Shown in pieces: positions 35,793 to 44,033 of a stretch of DNA of 64,000 bases (the stretch's first letter is position 1; each line of letters starts with the position of its first letter). Both the position numbers and the translations under genes were made by a program. The stretch is from Maritimibacter harenae (GTDB lineage Bacteria; Pseudomonadota; Alphaproteobacteria; Rhodobacterales; Rhodobacteraceae). Below the pieces are notes generated by a model that was not told where the DNA came from, did not search any database, and was given only the letters and a program-made list of their open reading frames with translations. The DNA lies in NCBI RefSeq assembly GCF_009882975.1, contig NZ_WTUX01000017.1:76641-140640 (forward strand), in the 5' to 3' direction.

Positions 35793-36236
35793 TCAGGCGG
35801 CCTGCATCGCGTCGCGCCGGGCGGCGGTGATCTTCATCGCGCCCTTGGCGATCAGGATGCCGCCGATGAGCGCCGCGGTGAAGATCAGGACGTCGGGGTT
35901 CAGCGTCGAGAGCACCGGGATCGAGGCGCCCGGGCAGAAGCCCGCGATGCCCCAACCGACCCCGAAGACCGCCGAGCCGCCGATGAGGCGCGCGTCGAGC
36001 TTGCGGTTGGTGGGGACGTTGAACGCCGAGCCGAACACCGGGCGCCCGCGCTTGAAGACCAGCCAGTAACCCGGCGCGCTCACCAGGAGCGCCCCACCCA
36101 TCACGAAGGCCAGGGACGGGTCCCAGACGCCCGCGACGTCGAAGAAGTTCTGCACCTTCGCCGGGTTGGCCATGCCGCCGATGGACACGCCGAGGCCGAA
36201 GAGAAGGCCGGAGATGTAGACGAACAGCTTTTCCAT
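35793..36236 (-). CDS. YeeE/YedE-family half protein (DUF6691)
   Basis: A 147-aa membrane protein with four predicted helices, the partner half of a sulfur-compound transporter. The conserved block GWGIAGFCPGASIPVLS contains the family's Cys in the pore helix. It starts 4 bases after the gene at 36241 and pairs with it; such half-size pairs (PmpA/PmpB type) move sulfane sulfur or thiosulfate into the cell. Confidence 0.88.
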   Translation of the reverse strand: MEKLFVYISGLLFGLGVSIGGMANPAKVQNFFDVAGVWDPSLAFVMGGALLVSAPGYWLVFKRGRPVFGSAFNVPTNRKLDARLIGGSAVFGVGWGIAGFCPGASIPVLSTLNPDVLIFTAALIGGILIAKGAMKITAARRDAMQAA

Positions 36237-36240
36237 TGGG

Positions 36241-36681
36241 TCAGCCTCCGATCACGTGACGCAGGATGTAGACGGTGATGCCGGCGGTCAGCATGAAGGT
36301 GAGCGTCGCGGTGATCGAGCGCGGCGAGAGGCGCGAAATCCCGCAGACGCCGTGGCCCGAGGTGCAGCCCGACCCGTAGGTCACGCCGATGCCCACGATC
36401 AGCCCGCCGATGATCATCATCCAGCGGTTCACCGGCACCTCGATCGTCGGGAAGCCGCCCGTGAACAGAAGGATCGCGATCGGACCGCTCAGCATCCCGG
36501 CGATCATCACCGCGCGCCAGCCCCAGTCGGAGGAGGACGAGGGCGTCATGAAGCCCGCGAGAATCCCGGTCGCGCCCAGCACGTTGCCGCGCATGGCCAT
36601 GAGGAGCACCGTCCCCAGCCCGATCAACAGCCCCCCGATCAATGAGGCCCAGGGGGTAAAGGCCGTTTCTATCACTTCCAT
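36241..36681 (-). CDS. YeeE/YedE-family half protein with CTSGHGVCG motif
   Basis: A 146-aa membrane protein with four predicted helices. The signature [15 protein letters not shown] (C106 and C113) is the sulfur-transfer motif of YeeE/YedE transporters. It leads a two-gene operon, with a near-match ATTC-N8-GATT box 74 bases upstream. Likely substrate: thiosulfate or a sulfane-sulfur species. Confidence 0.9.
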   Translation of the reverse strand: MEVIETAFTPWASLIGGLLIGLGTVLLMAMRGNVLGATGILAGFMTPSSSSDWGWRAVMIAGMLSGPIAILLFTGGFPTIEVPVNRWMMIIGGLIVGIGVTYGSGCTSGHGVCGISRLSPRSITATLTFMLTAGITVYILRHVIGG

Positions 36682-36754
36682 GGTCGCCTCACTCGGTCAT
36701 GGTTATCCTTGGGTATCGGACATAAACGGTCCGTCCCCGCCTCACAAGCGATAC

Positions 36755-36770
36755 ATTCAAATAAATGATT
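36755..36770. promoter_or_regulatory. near-match ATTC-N8-GATT box, YeeE pair
   Basis: ATTC-AAATAAAT-GATT differs from the SqrR/BigR box at one base. It lies 74 bases upstream of the first YeeE gene inside an AT-rich patch. Confidence 0.5.
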
Positions 36771-36898
36771 ATATTTTCGTGAGAAGCGCGCGTTGGGAAC
36801 AGTTTCCCACGCCGCGAACCAGAGTCACGACGTTGTCACGCGAAATTCCGGAAATTCCGGGGCGGCCAGAACATTGTTCTCCCGCCCCGGTTGTGGGA

Positions 36899-37348
36899 TC
36901 AGTTGCCCAACGCGTCCTGCACGATCGTGTCGAGCAGCGCCTGGACCTCCTGCATCGGGCCGTCGGGATAATTGCGGTAACCGATCATCACCTCGCCATC
37001 GCGTTCGGCCACGAAGACGCCGTAGGGGCAATGGGCGATGTTCATCGGATCGGCTTCCATCACCTTGCGGCTGACCACGGCCGAGCAGAACAGGAACACG
37101 TCCGCCGCCTCGAAGAGCTTCACGTCGGAGCCCACGTCCTCGCCTGTACGGGCGAGCATGTCGCCCACGTGCGAGGTGTAATCGACCACGAGCCCCTGCC
37201 CCACGATGGCATTCTCGACCGCGAAGGTCGCATCGTCGAAGCTGCCGTCGAAGGTATAGGTGGTGGCCTGGTCGCCGCCGTGACTGGCCGCCATCGCGGC
37301 ACTGGCCGCGAACACGGCCGTGACGGCCGAAATGAGCATCCGTTTCAT
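36899..37348 (-). CDS. DUF302 protein, exported
   Basis: A 149-aa protein with a signal peptide (MKRMLISAVTAVFAASAAMAA) and a DUF302 domain: VVDYTSHVGDMLARTGEDVG, FLFCSAVVSRKVMEADPMNIAHCPYGVFVAE. Two cysteines, C88 and C107, could bind a metal or sulfur. GGGAGG precedes ATG 37348. It is a single-gene unit between soxD and the YeeE pair, with a perfect ATTC-N8-GAAT box 49 bases upstream. DUF302 function is unknown; context points to periplasmic sulfur oxidation. Confidence 0.87.
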   Translation of the reverse strand: MKRMLISAVTAVFAASAAMAASHGGDQATTYTFDGSFDDATFAVENAIVGQGLVVDYTSHVGDMLARTGEDVGSDVKLFEAADVFLFCSAVVSRKVMEADPMNIAHCPYGVFVAERDGEVMIGYRNYPDGPMQEVQALLDTIVQDALGN

Positions 37349-37368
37349 GAAATCCTCCCGGTCTGGGC

Positions 37369-37388
37369 GGACCGATTCGACACGGTCC
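37369..37388. promoter_or_regulatory. second inverted repeat upstream of the DUF302 gene
   Basis: GGACCG (37369-37374) and CGGTCC (37383-37388) flank eight bases, between the ATTC box and the gene. It could be an operator or a leader hairpin; nothing decides. Confidence 0.3.
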
Positions 37389-37396
37389 GAAATGAC

Positions 37397-37412
37397 ATTC
37401 GATAATCCGAAT
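37397..37412. promoter_or_regulatory. ATTC-N8-GAAT box, DUF302 gene
   Basis: ATTC-GATAATCC-GAAT, a perfect match to the persulfide-repressor box, 49 bases upstream of the DUF302 start. Confidence 0.75.
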
Positions 37413-37530
37413 ATAACAGAGCCGCGAGACGCAATCCAGTCTGGCGACTGCGGCATAACCCCGCCCCCGAAATGCGACCGGCGCCGCACGGAAAACCGCA
37501 CGACGCCGGGGCACAGGGAGGACCGATCCC

Positions 37531-38583
37531 TTATTCGAAGGTCGAGAGATAGGCGATGACAGCCTTGATCTCTTCCTCGTCGCGCAGGCCGACGAAGGAC
37601 ATCTTGGTCCCGCGCATGTAATCGCGCGGCTTGGCGAGGAAGGCGCCCAGTTCTTCCGGCGTCCAGACCAACCCGTCCGCGGCCGCGTCCTGCATGGCGT
37701 TCGAGTAACGGAAGCCCTCGACCGCGCCGGCCGGGTGGCCGACGATGCCGTTGAGGGCCGGACCGGTGCCGTTGCGCGCGCCTTCGCCGACCTTGTGGCA
37801 GGCCTTGCACTTGCGGAAGACGCCCTCGCCTTCCTCGACCAGTGCCGGATCCGGCTCGGCCATCGCGACCTCGGTCTCTTCGGCCGGGGCCTCGGCGGCC
37901 GTGTCTTCGGCCGCGGCTTCCTCGGACGCTGCGGCCTCTTCGGCGGCGGTTTCCTCCGGCGTCACGTCCAGGATCGTGGCACGCATCGTGATCTCGACCG
38001 GCGCGTCCTTGCAGTTCTCCATGCAAGGCTCGTCCTTCCAGAAATGCGCTTCGGCCTCTTCGCGGTTGTCCACGATGAACCCGTCGGCATTCGGCATCTC
38101 GATCTCCGAGAAGGTCTCGTTCGAGAGCACTTCGTCGTATTCCATGATGCTGTTGGAATAGAGGATGTAGGCCGTGAGCGCGTAGACGTCGTCGTCGGAC
38201 ATGGTCTGCGCGGCGCCGAAGGGCATCGAGCGGCGCACGTAGTCGTAGACCGTCGACAGGTAGGGCCAGTAGGAGCCCACCGTCTTCACCGGGTCCATGC
38301 GGTCGAGCGTTCCGAAACCGCCCGCCAGCACCGGCCAGCGCCCCACGCCCTCGGCGAATTCGCCGTGGCAGGCCGCGCAGCTCTCGGAGAACAGCATCTC
38401 GCCGTCTTCCGCCGTGCCGGAGCCTTCGGGCAGCCCCGTGCCATCGGGCGCGATGTCCAGGTTCCAGGCCGCGACCTCTTCCGGCAGCGCTTCGCGCCCC
38501 AGTCCGAAGGGCCCGGCCAGCGCGGTGCCCGCGATCAGGGTGGCAACCGCCGTTCCCGCGATAAGCTTAGGAAACTTCGACAT
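37531..38583 (-). CDS. soxD: sulfur dehydrogenase cytochrome subunit SoxD
   Basis: A 350-aa diheme c-type cytochrome, partner of SoxC in the Sox(CD)2 sulfane dehydrogenase that oxidises the SoxY-bound sulfane sulfur and passes six electrons on. Signal peptide about 1-23. Heme motifs CAACH (69-73) and CKACH (259-263). The domains are joined by an Ala/Glu-rich linker at 208-244. The start overlaps soxC by 17 bases. Confidence 0.95.
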   Translation of the reverse strand: MSKFPKLIAGTAVATLIAGTALAGPFGLGREALPEEVAAWNLDIAPDGTGLPEGSGTAEDGEMLFSESCAACHGEFAEGVGRWPVLAGGFGTLDRMDPVKTVGSYWPYLSTVYDYVRRSMPFGAAQTMSDDDVYALTAYILYSNSIMEYDEVLSNETFSEIEMPNADGFIVDNREEAEAHFWKDEPCMENCKDAPVEITMRATILDVTPEETAAEEAAASEEAAAEDTAAEAPAEETEVAMAEPDPALVEEGEGVFRKCKACHKVGEGARNGTGPALNGIVGHPAGAVEGFRYSNAMQDAAADGLVWTPEELGAFLAKPRDYMRGTKMSFVGLRDEEEIKAVIAYLSTFE

Positions 38584-39853
38584 TTTCCGCCTCCCCGTTC
38601 TCTTTCACATGCCAAGTCTGGATGCAGTTGTTGTGGTAGATCGAATTCTCGCCCCGCACCTCGCGCAGCGCGTCCTTCGTGGGCTGGACGTAGCCCGTTT
38701 CGTCCGTCGCGCGCGACTGGATCAGCATCTCGGAGCCGTCCCAGTCGATGTCGAGGTAGAAGCGGGTGAGCGCCTTGGAATCGCCCGCCTTGCCCAGGCG
38801 CGCGGGCTGCCACGTCATGCCGCCATCGAGCGACACGTCGACCCGCGTGATGGCGCCCCGGCCCGACCAGGCCATGCCGGTGATGACCAGCGGGCCGGCC
38901 CCGTGGGTGATCGGCATCTGCGGCGAGGGCGAGGTGATGACGGATTTCGCATCCATCACCCAGGTCCACTTGCGCGAGATGCCATCGGCCAGCGTGTCGG
39001 TGTATTTCGAGGTTTCCTCGCGGCTTTCGATCGGTTGGTCGGTGACCTCGATGCGGCGCAGCCACTTCACCCACATGTTGCCTTCCCAGCCCGGCACGAC
39101 GAGCCGCACGGGATAGCCATGCTCCTTGCGAAGCGCTTCGCCGTTGGCCTTGAAGGCCACGAGCACGTCGTCGAGCGCCTTCTCCATCGGGATCGAACGG
39201 CCGTTCGAGGACGCGTCCGCCCCCTCGACGTAGATCCACTTGTCCGAAAGGTCGCCCGCGGTGTCGAGCCCGGCCTCTTCCAGCAGCGTGCGCAGCGGCA
39301 CACCGGAATATTCCATGTTGTGGATCATGCCGTGCGTGAACTGCGCCCCGTTGAGCTGCGCGCCCGCCCATTCCATGCCGGTGTTGGCGGCACATTCGAG
39401 GAAATAGGTGTGGATCTCGCGCGGGAAGCGCTCGAGGTCGGCATAGGTGAAGACCAGCGGCGTATCGACCAGCCCGTTGATCATCAGCCGGTAGTCTTCC
39501 TTGCGCAGCTCGATCGCGCCCGAATGGTGACGCTCGAAGGCGCAGCCCTGCGGGGTGATCGTGCCGTCGAGCGCGTGGATCGGCGTGAAATTGATCGAGC
39601 TGATCGTGTCGGCGGTAAGCCAGTCCACGTTGCGCCGGACCACGTCGTCCTCGTACTTGATCGGCAGACCATACGGCGTGGCGTCCACGCCTTCGCCCAG
39701 GCCGCTGGCCCAGGGTTGCACTTCGGTGATCAGCGGGTCGGGCGCGGTCTGCGCGCGCGCGGCCGTCGCGGCCAGAAGCGCGGCGCCGGATGCGGCCGTT
39801 CCCGTCAGGAACCCGCGCCGCGACGGGCCTTTTCGTTCAGGAGTATCGTCCAC
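38567..39853 (-). CDS. soxC: sulfur dehydrogenase molybdenum subunit SoxC
   Basis: A 428-aa molybdopterin protein of the sulfite-oxidase fold, catalytic partner of SoxD. A Tat signal SRRGFLTG precedes a hydrophobic stretch ending AARAQ. The cofactor Cys is in HTYFLECAANTGMEW, and the C-terminal dimerisation domain is present (VDVSLDGGMTWQPA). GTG 39853 has GGGAG six bases upstream; ATG 39871 is an alternative adding six residues but lies only 7 bases from the operator and lacks a good ribosome site. Confidence 0.94.
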   Translation of the reverse strand: MDDTPERKGPSRRGFLTGTAASGAALLAATAARAQTAPDPLITEVQPWASGLGEGVDATPYGLPIKYEDDVVRRNVDWLTADTISSINFTPIHALDGTITPQGCAFERHHSGAIELRKEDYRLMINGLVDTPLVFTYADLERFPREIHTYFLECAANTGMEWAGAQLNGAQFTHGMIHNMEYSGVPLRTLLEEAGLDTAGDLSDKWIYVEGADASSNGRSIPMEKALDDVLVAFKANGEALRKEHGYPVRLVVPGWEGNMWVKWLRRIEVTDQPIESREETSKYTDTLADGISRKWTWVMDAKSVITSPSPQMPITHGAGPLVITGMAWSGRGAITRVDVSLDGGMTWQPARLGKAGDSKALTRFYLDIDWDGSEMLIQSRATDETGYVQPTKDALREVRGENSIYHNNCIQTWHVKENGEAENVEVS

Positions 39854-39877
39854 TTTGTTCTCCCTAGTCATATTAGC

Positions 39878-39897
39878 TCATTCACCTATGTGAATGA
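39878..39897. promoter_or_regulatory. perfect palindrome with ATTC-N8-GAAT box, soxCD
   Basis: TCATTCAC-CTAT-GTGAATGA is a perfect 20-bp palindrome with the box ATTC-N8-GAAT at 39880-39895. It lies between the soxB terminator and soxC, so soxCD can be controlled separately. Confidence 0.82.
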
Positions 39898-39910
39898 AAT
39901 GGTTAACAAA

Positions 39911-39939
39911 AAAGCCGTCCGGACCCACGCCCGGACGGC
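39911..39939 (-). terminator. intrinsic terminator after soxB
   Basis: GCCGTCCGG (39914-39922) and CCGGACGGC (39931-39939) form a perfect 9-bp stem; on the minus strand TTTTTTG follows. It begins 9 bases past the soxB stop and separates soxXYZAB from soxCD. Confidence 0.88.
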
Positions 39940-39947
39940 GTTCAGGA

Positions 39948-41645
39948 TCAGCCCTGGATCACCTCGACCGAGGTATTCGGATCGAGCGTGACATTGCCTT
40001 GTTTCCTGATGTGGCTCTCCACCACGTCCCAGATGGGCGGTCCCTCGGTGCCCTCGTTCACGCTGGCCCAACCGGCGACCGTGTAGGTCTTGGCCGGGTC
40101 GATCGCCTCGCCGGTCTTGAGCAGCGTCATCTCGGTGATGCGGCTGCCCTGCGGCTTGGTGATGTCGATCCGGTAGCCCATGCCCCCGATGCGCACCATG
40201 TCGCCGCCCTGCTGGTAGTAGGGATCGGGGTTGAACAGGTTGTCGGCCACGTCCTCGAGGATCGTGTGTATGAATTCGCCCGTCATTTCCGTGCGGTAGG
40301 CGTTCGGGTACGTCATCGAGGTGACGTTCCAGATATCCTCGCGCGTGATGTTGTCGCCGGGCACCAGGCTCGGCCCCCAGCGCACGCCGGGCGACATGGC
40401 GATGTCGGCCTCGCGCTCCGAGATCAAGGCGTCGCAGATCAGGTCGTCCCAGGACCCATTGAAGTTGCCGCGACGATAGAGCTCGGTGTCGGTCGTGCCG
40501 ATCACCTCGGCCATCTCCTCGGCATAGGGCGCGCGCTGCTCGTCGATCAGCGCAGTCATCTCGGCGTCCGGGGCGATCACGTCCGAGAAGATCGGGATCA
40601 GCTTGTGCCGGAAGCCCATCATCTGGCCGTTGCGCACGTCGAGGTCGACGCGGCTGACGAACTTGCCGTTGCTGCCGCTGGCCACGATGATCGTGTCGCC
40701 GACCACCACCGGCTCGGGCAGCGCGTCGTGGGTGTGGCCCGACAGGATCACGTCGAGCCCGGTCACGCGGCTCGCCATCTTCTTGTCGACGTCGAAGCCG
40801 TTGTGGCTGAGGCAGACGACCAGCTCGGCCCCCTGCGCGCGGACCTCGTCGACCATCGCCTGCATGTTCTCGTCGCGGATGCCGAAGCTGTAGTCGGGGA
40901 ACATCCAGCCGGGGTTGGCGATCGGCATGTAGGGGAACGCCTGGCCGATAACGGCGATCTTCACGCCGCCGCGTTCGAAGAACTTGTAGGGCTCGAAATG
41001 CTCGGCCGGCTCGTCCCACATGGCGTCGAAGATGTTCTGGCCGAGGGCGGCGAAGGGCAGCCCGTCGACGATCTCGCGCACGCGTTCCTGGCCCAGCGTG
41101 AATTCCCAGTGGAAGGTCATCGCGTCGGGCTTCAGCCCGTTCATCACGTTGACCATGTCCTGCCCCTCGGTGTGGTAGCAGGTGTAGGAGCCGTGCCAGG
41201 TGTCCCCGCCGTCGAGCAGCAGCGCATCGGGCCGGGCCGCGCGGATCGCGTTGACCACGGTCGCGACGCGGTCGAGCCCGCCGACCTTGCCGTATTCCTT
41301 CGCGAGCGCCGAAAAGTCGTTGTAGGTCAGCGCATAGGCACTGGGCGACCCGTCGACGATGCCGTAGCGCGCCTTGAACTCGGCCCCGGTGATGTGGGGC
41401 ACCTGCCCCTTGTTCTCGCCGACGCCCAGGTTGATCTCCGGCTCGCGGAAATAGATCGGCTTCATCTGGGCATGGATGTCGGTGACGTGGATGAGCGAGA
41501 CGTTTCCGAACGTCTCGAACTCGAGCAGCTGGTCCTGCGTCAGCGTCTGCTGCGCGGCCAGCCTGGCCCAGTTACCGAAGCCGGAGGCCCCCAGCATTGC
41601 GCTGGCGGCCATGCCGACTTGCAGGAAATCACGGCGAGAAATCAT
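39948..41645 (-). CDS. soxB: thiosulfohydrolase SoxB
   Basis: A 565-aa periplasmic dimanganese enzyme that hydrolyses the terminal sulfone of SoxY-bound thiosulfate to sulfate. Tat signal MISRRDFLQVGMAASAML. Metal-site motifs: HVTDIHAQMKPIYFREPE, LLDGGDTWHGS and SGHTHD of the 5'-nucleotidase fold. ATG 41645 has GGAG upstream; the longer frame to 41723 runs through the promoter box. About 95 bases separate it from soxA. Confidence 0.96.
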   Translation of the reverse strand: MISRRDFLQVGMAASAMLGASGFGNWARLAAQQTLTQDQLLEFETFGNVSLIHVTDIHAQMKPIYFREPEINLGVGENKGQVPHITGAEFKARYGIVDGSPSAYALTYNDFSALAKEYGKVGGLDRVATVVNAIRAARPDALLLDGGDTWHGSYTCYHTEGQDMVNVMNGLKPDAMTFHWEFTLGQERVREIVDGLPFAALGQNIFDAMWDEPAEHFEPYKFFERGGVKIAVIGQAFPYMPIANPGWMFPDYSFGIRDENMQAMVDEVRAQGAELVVCLSHNGFDVDKKMASRVTGLDVILSGHTHDALPEPVVVGDTIIVASGSNGKFVSRVDLDVRNGQMMGFRHKLIPIFSDVIAPDAEMTALIDEQRAPYAEEMAEVIGTTDTELYRRGNFNGSWDDLICDALISEREADIAMSPGVRWGPSLVPGDNITREDIWNVTSMTYPNAYRTEMTGEFIHTILEDVADNLFNPDPYYQQGGDMVRIGGMGYRIDITKPQGSRITEMTLLKTGEAIDPAKTYTVAGWASVNEGTEGPPIWDVVESHIRKQGNVTLDPNTSVEVIQG

Positions 41646-41672
41646 GCGGGTCTCCGTATTCTTCCGTCTCTC

Positions 41673-41688
41673 ATTCCAAAAACGGAAT
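41673..41688. promoter_or_regulatory. ATTC-N8-GAAT box, soxB
   Basis: ATTC-CAAAAACG-GAAT lies 28 bases upstream of soxB, in the soxA-soxB gap, which suggests an internal promoter for soxB. Confidence 0.75.
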
Positions 41689-41740
41689 ATGTATAAGTAA
41701 GAAAACCCCGCGCGGCAAGACACCGCGCGGGGCGATTGGT

Positions 41741-42589
41741 TCAGTTCCTTACGGCGGGACCTTCGACCGAAAGCCCGTTGCCGCGCGACGCCACGTACAT
41801 CTCGAGCGCCACGAACTCCGGCGAACCGGGGCTGTAGGTCTCGGCGCGGGTGTCACGCACGCAGCCCTTGAAGCGGCTGTGGACGCCGTTGAGCTTGGTG
41901 TTCTTCAGGCGATACGTCGGGAAACCGTTGATCTGCCCCTGGGACAGGTGGTCGGCCCGGATCATGTTGCCGTAGTTTTCCTCGTGACAGGACGCGCAGG
42001 ACAGGTCGAGCTGCCCGGTGCGGGCGTAGTAGAGCTCCTTGCCCTGCTCCCAGGTCGATTGACCGGGACCGTCGATGGCCACGTCGACCGGCATGCCACG
42101 GCTGACCGACGAAAGCAGAGCCTCCATCGCCAGCGCGTCGGCCGCGTCGTATTTCCACGGCTCGGCGCCCATGCGGTTCTCGCGGCAGTCGTTCATCTGC
42201 ATCTGCATGGTGCGGACTTCGCCGGCGTCCTCGTTCCACTTCGGATAGACCGGCTTCACGCCCGCCATGTCCTCGGGTTCACCGTGACAATCGGCGCACG
42301 ACTTGTCTTCGGAGCCGACCGGGGTCGACCACTTCTCGCGCGCGTCTTCGACGGCCAGCATCGCCGGGTTGTCGAAGTCGTCCATCTCCATCATCTGCGT
42401 GGTGGAGTCGCGGAAACGCCAGCCCGACATGATCGTGCTCATACCGTCCATATGCGCGGGCGCATCCGTCTTGGTGACGATCTCGATCTCGCCGTTGATG
42501 ACGAGCTCTGCGTCCTCGTCGGCCAGGGCCGCCCCCGCGCCGAACGCGAGAGCAGCTGCCGCGATACTTTGAAGCAGTTTCGCTTTCAT
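41741..42589 (-). CDS. soxA: SoxAX cytochrome subunit SoxA
   Basis: A 282-aa diheme c-type cytochrome that, with SoxX, oxidatively links thiosulfate to the SoxY cysteine. Signal peptide about 1-23. Heme motifs CADCH (98-102) and CASCH (198-202); ligand cysteines C135 and C243 (FKGCVRDTRAE), the latter the active-site Cys-persulfide ligand. ATG 42589 has GGGAGGAG upstream; the longer frame is not conserved. Confidence 0.95.
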   Translation of the reverse strand: MKAKLLQSIAAAALAFGAGAALADEDAELVINGEIEIVTKTDAPAHMDGMSTIMSGWRFRDSTTQMMEMDDFDNPAMLAVEDAREKWSTPVGSEDKSCADCHGEPEDMAGVKPVYPKWNEDAGEVRTMQMQMNDCRENRMGAEPWKYDAADALAMEALLSSVSRGMPVDVAIDGPGQSTWEQGKELYYARTGQLDLSCASCHEENYGNMIRADHLSQGQINGFPTYRLKNTKLNGVHSRFKGCVRDTRAETYSPGSPEFVALEMYVASRGNGLSVEGPAVRN

Positions 42590-42615
42590 TCTGTCTCCTC
42601 CCTGCTGGGCGTGGA

Positions 42616-42945
42616 TCAAGCGACCTCGATCGCCTTGGCTTCTTCGTAGACCGAGCCGTCGTCGTCGTACCAGGTGAACTTGAATTCACCCGAGGCGTCG
42701 ACCTTGGCTTCGAACTCGAAATACGGGTTCGTCGAAATCGCCGGTTCCAGCGTGACGTCGATGATCATGTTGTCGTTCAGTTCGCAGGTGAAGCGATTGA
42801 TGATCGACCGCGGGATCGTGTTCCCGTCCGAGTCCTTGCGCTGGCCCGATTCCATCGGGTGGCTGATGAGCGTCTTGATCGTCACGACCTCGCCCGCAGA
42901 CGCGGAAGAGGGAGACTTGACGCGGGGTTTAACACCAGATGCCAT
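42616..42945 (-). CDS. soxZ: sulfur carrier subunit SoxZ
   Basis: A 109-aa immunoglobulin-fold protein that pairs with SoxY. It has no signal peptide, because it travels with SoxY through Tat. Typical core: GEVVTIKTLISHPMESGQRKDSDG and SIINRFTCEL. AAGGAG precedes the ATG. It follows soxY by 23 bases. Confidence 0.95.
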   Translation of the reverse strand: MASGVKPRVKSPSSASAGEVVTIKTLISHPMESGQRKDSDGNTIPRSIINRFTCELNDNMIIDVTLEPAISTNPYFEFEAKVDASGEFKFTWYDDDGSVYEEAKAIEVA

Positions 42946-42968
42946 TGGTAATACTCCTTGTTCCGCTG

Positions 42969-43385
42969 TTAGCCGCCGCAGCCGCCGATGGTGACCTTCA
43001 CGGTCTTGGCGGTCTGGATGTAGCTGCCATCTTCCATCTTGGCGACGGCGATGACGTCCTGCGTGCCGGCGAGCCGGATCCGGGTCGAGGCGTATTGGCT
43101 GCCCGCGGCCGGTCCGAAGTTGAAGGTGACCACGTTGGGCGTCGGGTTGCCCGCGGCGAACACGCTGATGGCGGCCGCGCCCGGCGCCGTCACCGAGATC
43201 GGAACGGTGTTGCCGTTCTCCGCGATCTCCGGCGCGTCGAGGGTGATGTCGCCCTCGCCCGCTTCGGCCCCGCCGGTGAAGGCCGCGATCGCGTCCTCTG
43301 CGGCGGCGAAGGCGCGCATGGGCAGCATGGCGACAGCGGTCGCGCCAAGCCCCATGGCCAATGCATCACGTCGATTGAGTTTCAT
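42969..43385 (-). CDS. soxY: sulfur carrier subunit SoxY
   Basis: A 138-aa protein that carries sulfur intermediates on its C-terminal cysteine. Tat signal NRRDALAMGLGATAVAMLPMRAFA. The C-terminus is GGCGG with C136, the swinging-arm carrier residue. AGGAG precedes the ATG. Between soxX and soxZ. Confidence 0.95.
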   Translation of the reverse strand: MKLNRRDALAMGLGATAVAMLPMRAFAAAEDAIAAFTGGAEAGEGDITLDAPEIAENGNTVPISVTAPGAAAISVFAAGNPTPNVVTFNFGPAAGSQYASTRIRLAGTQDVIAVAKMEDGSYIQTAKTVKVTIGGCGG

Positions 43386-43417
43386 TGTTATCTCCTGTTT
43401 CTCTGGTCCTGCCCGCA

Positions 43418-43900
43418 TCACTCGTCGTAGGTGAGCGTTTTCAGGTAGGCGACCACGTCCTCGACCTCCTGGGCCGTGAGGAGCGGTTCGACGGGCTTGT
43501 CTTCCGGGTGGGCCTTGCCGGTGAACCCGTCGCCCAGTCGGTTGAAACCCTCGGTCTTGTAGAAGGCCGGCATCACCGTGCCTTCGAAGGCCATCTTGGC
43601 GTTGACCACGAGCCCGCGAAGCTCGGCTTCGCTCCAGCGCTCGCCGACACCGTCGAGCGGCGGGCCGACCTCGCCGTGGAACGGCACGTCTGCGTAATCC
43701 TCGGCCGCATGGCACGAAACGCAGTTGCCCATGGACTTCGTGGTCATGACCTTGCGGCCTTCTTCGGGATTGCCCGGCGTTCCGGTAAGGGACTGCTCGA
43801 CGGCGTAGCCGTCGAAGGTCACCTCGCTCGGGGGCACGACCTCGGCCATTGCGACCGAACCCGTGAGACACGCCGTGGCTAGCGCGATCATCCGCTTCAT
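43418..43900 (-). CDS. soxX: SoxAX cytochrome subunit SoxX
   Basis: A 160-aa monoheme c-type cytochrome. Signal peptide about 1-19, heme motif CVSCH (60-64), likely Met ligand in GTVMPAFY (M110). ATG 43900 has GGGAGG upstream. First gene of soxXYZA with a palindromic box 65 bases upstream. Confidence 0.94.
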   Translation of the reverse strand: MKRMIALATACLTGSVAMAEVVPPSEVTFDGYAVEQSLTGTPGNPEEGRKVMTTKSMGNCVSCHAAEDYADVPFHGEVGPPLDGVGERWSEAELRGLVVNAKMAFEGTVMPAFYKTEGFNRLGDGFTGKAHPEDKPVEPLLTAQEVEDVVAYLKTLTYDE

Positions 43901-43962
43901 GATTCCTCCCATCACATTTTGTGAATACGACTGTATGCCTGCGGGGCGCGAATGCCAATCAT

Positions 43963-43982
43963 AAATTCGCCTTCTTGAATTT
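43963..43982. promoter_or_regulatory. ATTC-N8-GAAT box, soxX (w-x region)
   Basis: AAATTC-GCCTTCTT-GAATTT: six-base perfect arms around eight bases, with the box at 43965-43980. It lies in the soxW-soxX spacer, a region where SoxR of other sulfur oxidisers is reported to bind. Confidence 0.82.
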
Positions 43983-44033
43983 TTTGCCGGCTAACACGCT
44001 GACCGCAGGCGCTATTTTGTTTTTCCGCCCGTT

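Noticed and set aside
37441-37515. Possible terminator CCGGCG...CGCCGG between soxD and the DUF302 gene
   Set aside because: Six-base arms, long imperfect loop and no U-run; too weak to list.
36899-38026. Extension of the DUF302 frame upstream through the soxD region
   Set aside because: The signal peptide and GGGAGG at 37348 fix the true start; the extension is out of frame with soxD and low-complexity.
43911-43926. ATCACATTTTGTGAAT upstream of soxX as a further regulon box
   Set aside because: Only one arm fits ATTC-N8-GAAT; the perfect box at 43965 is a better candidate.
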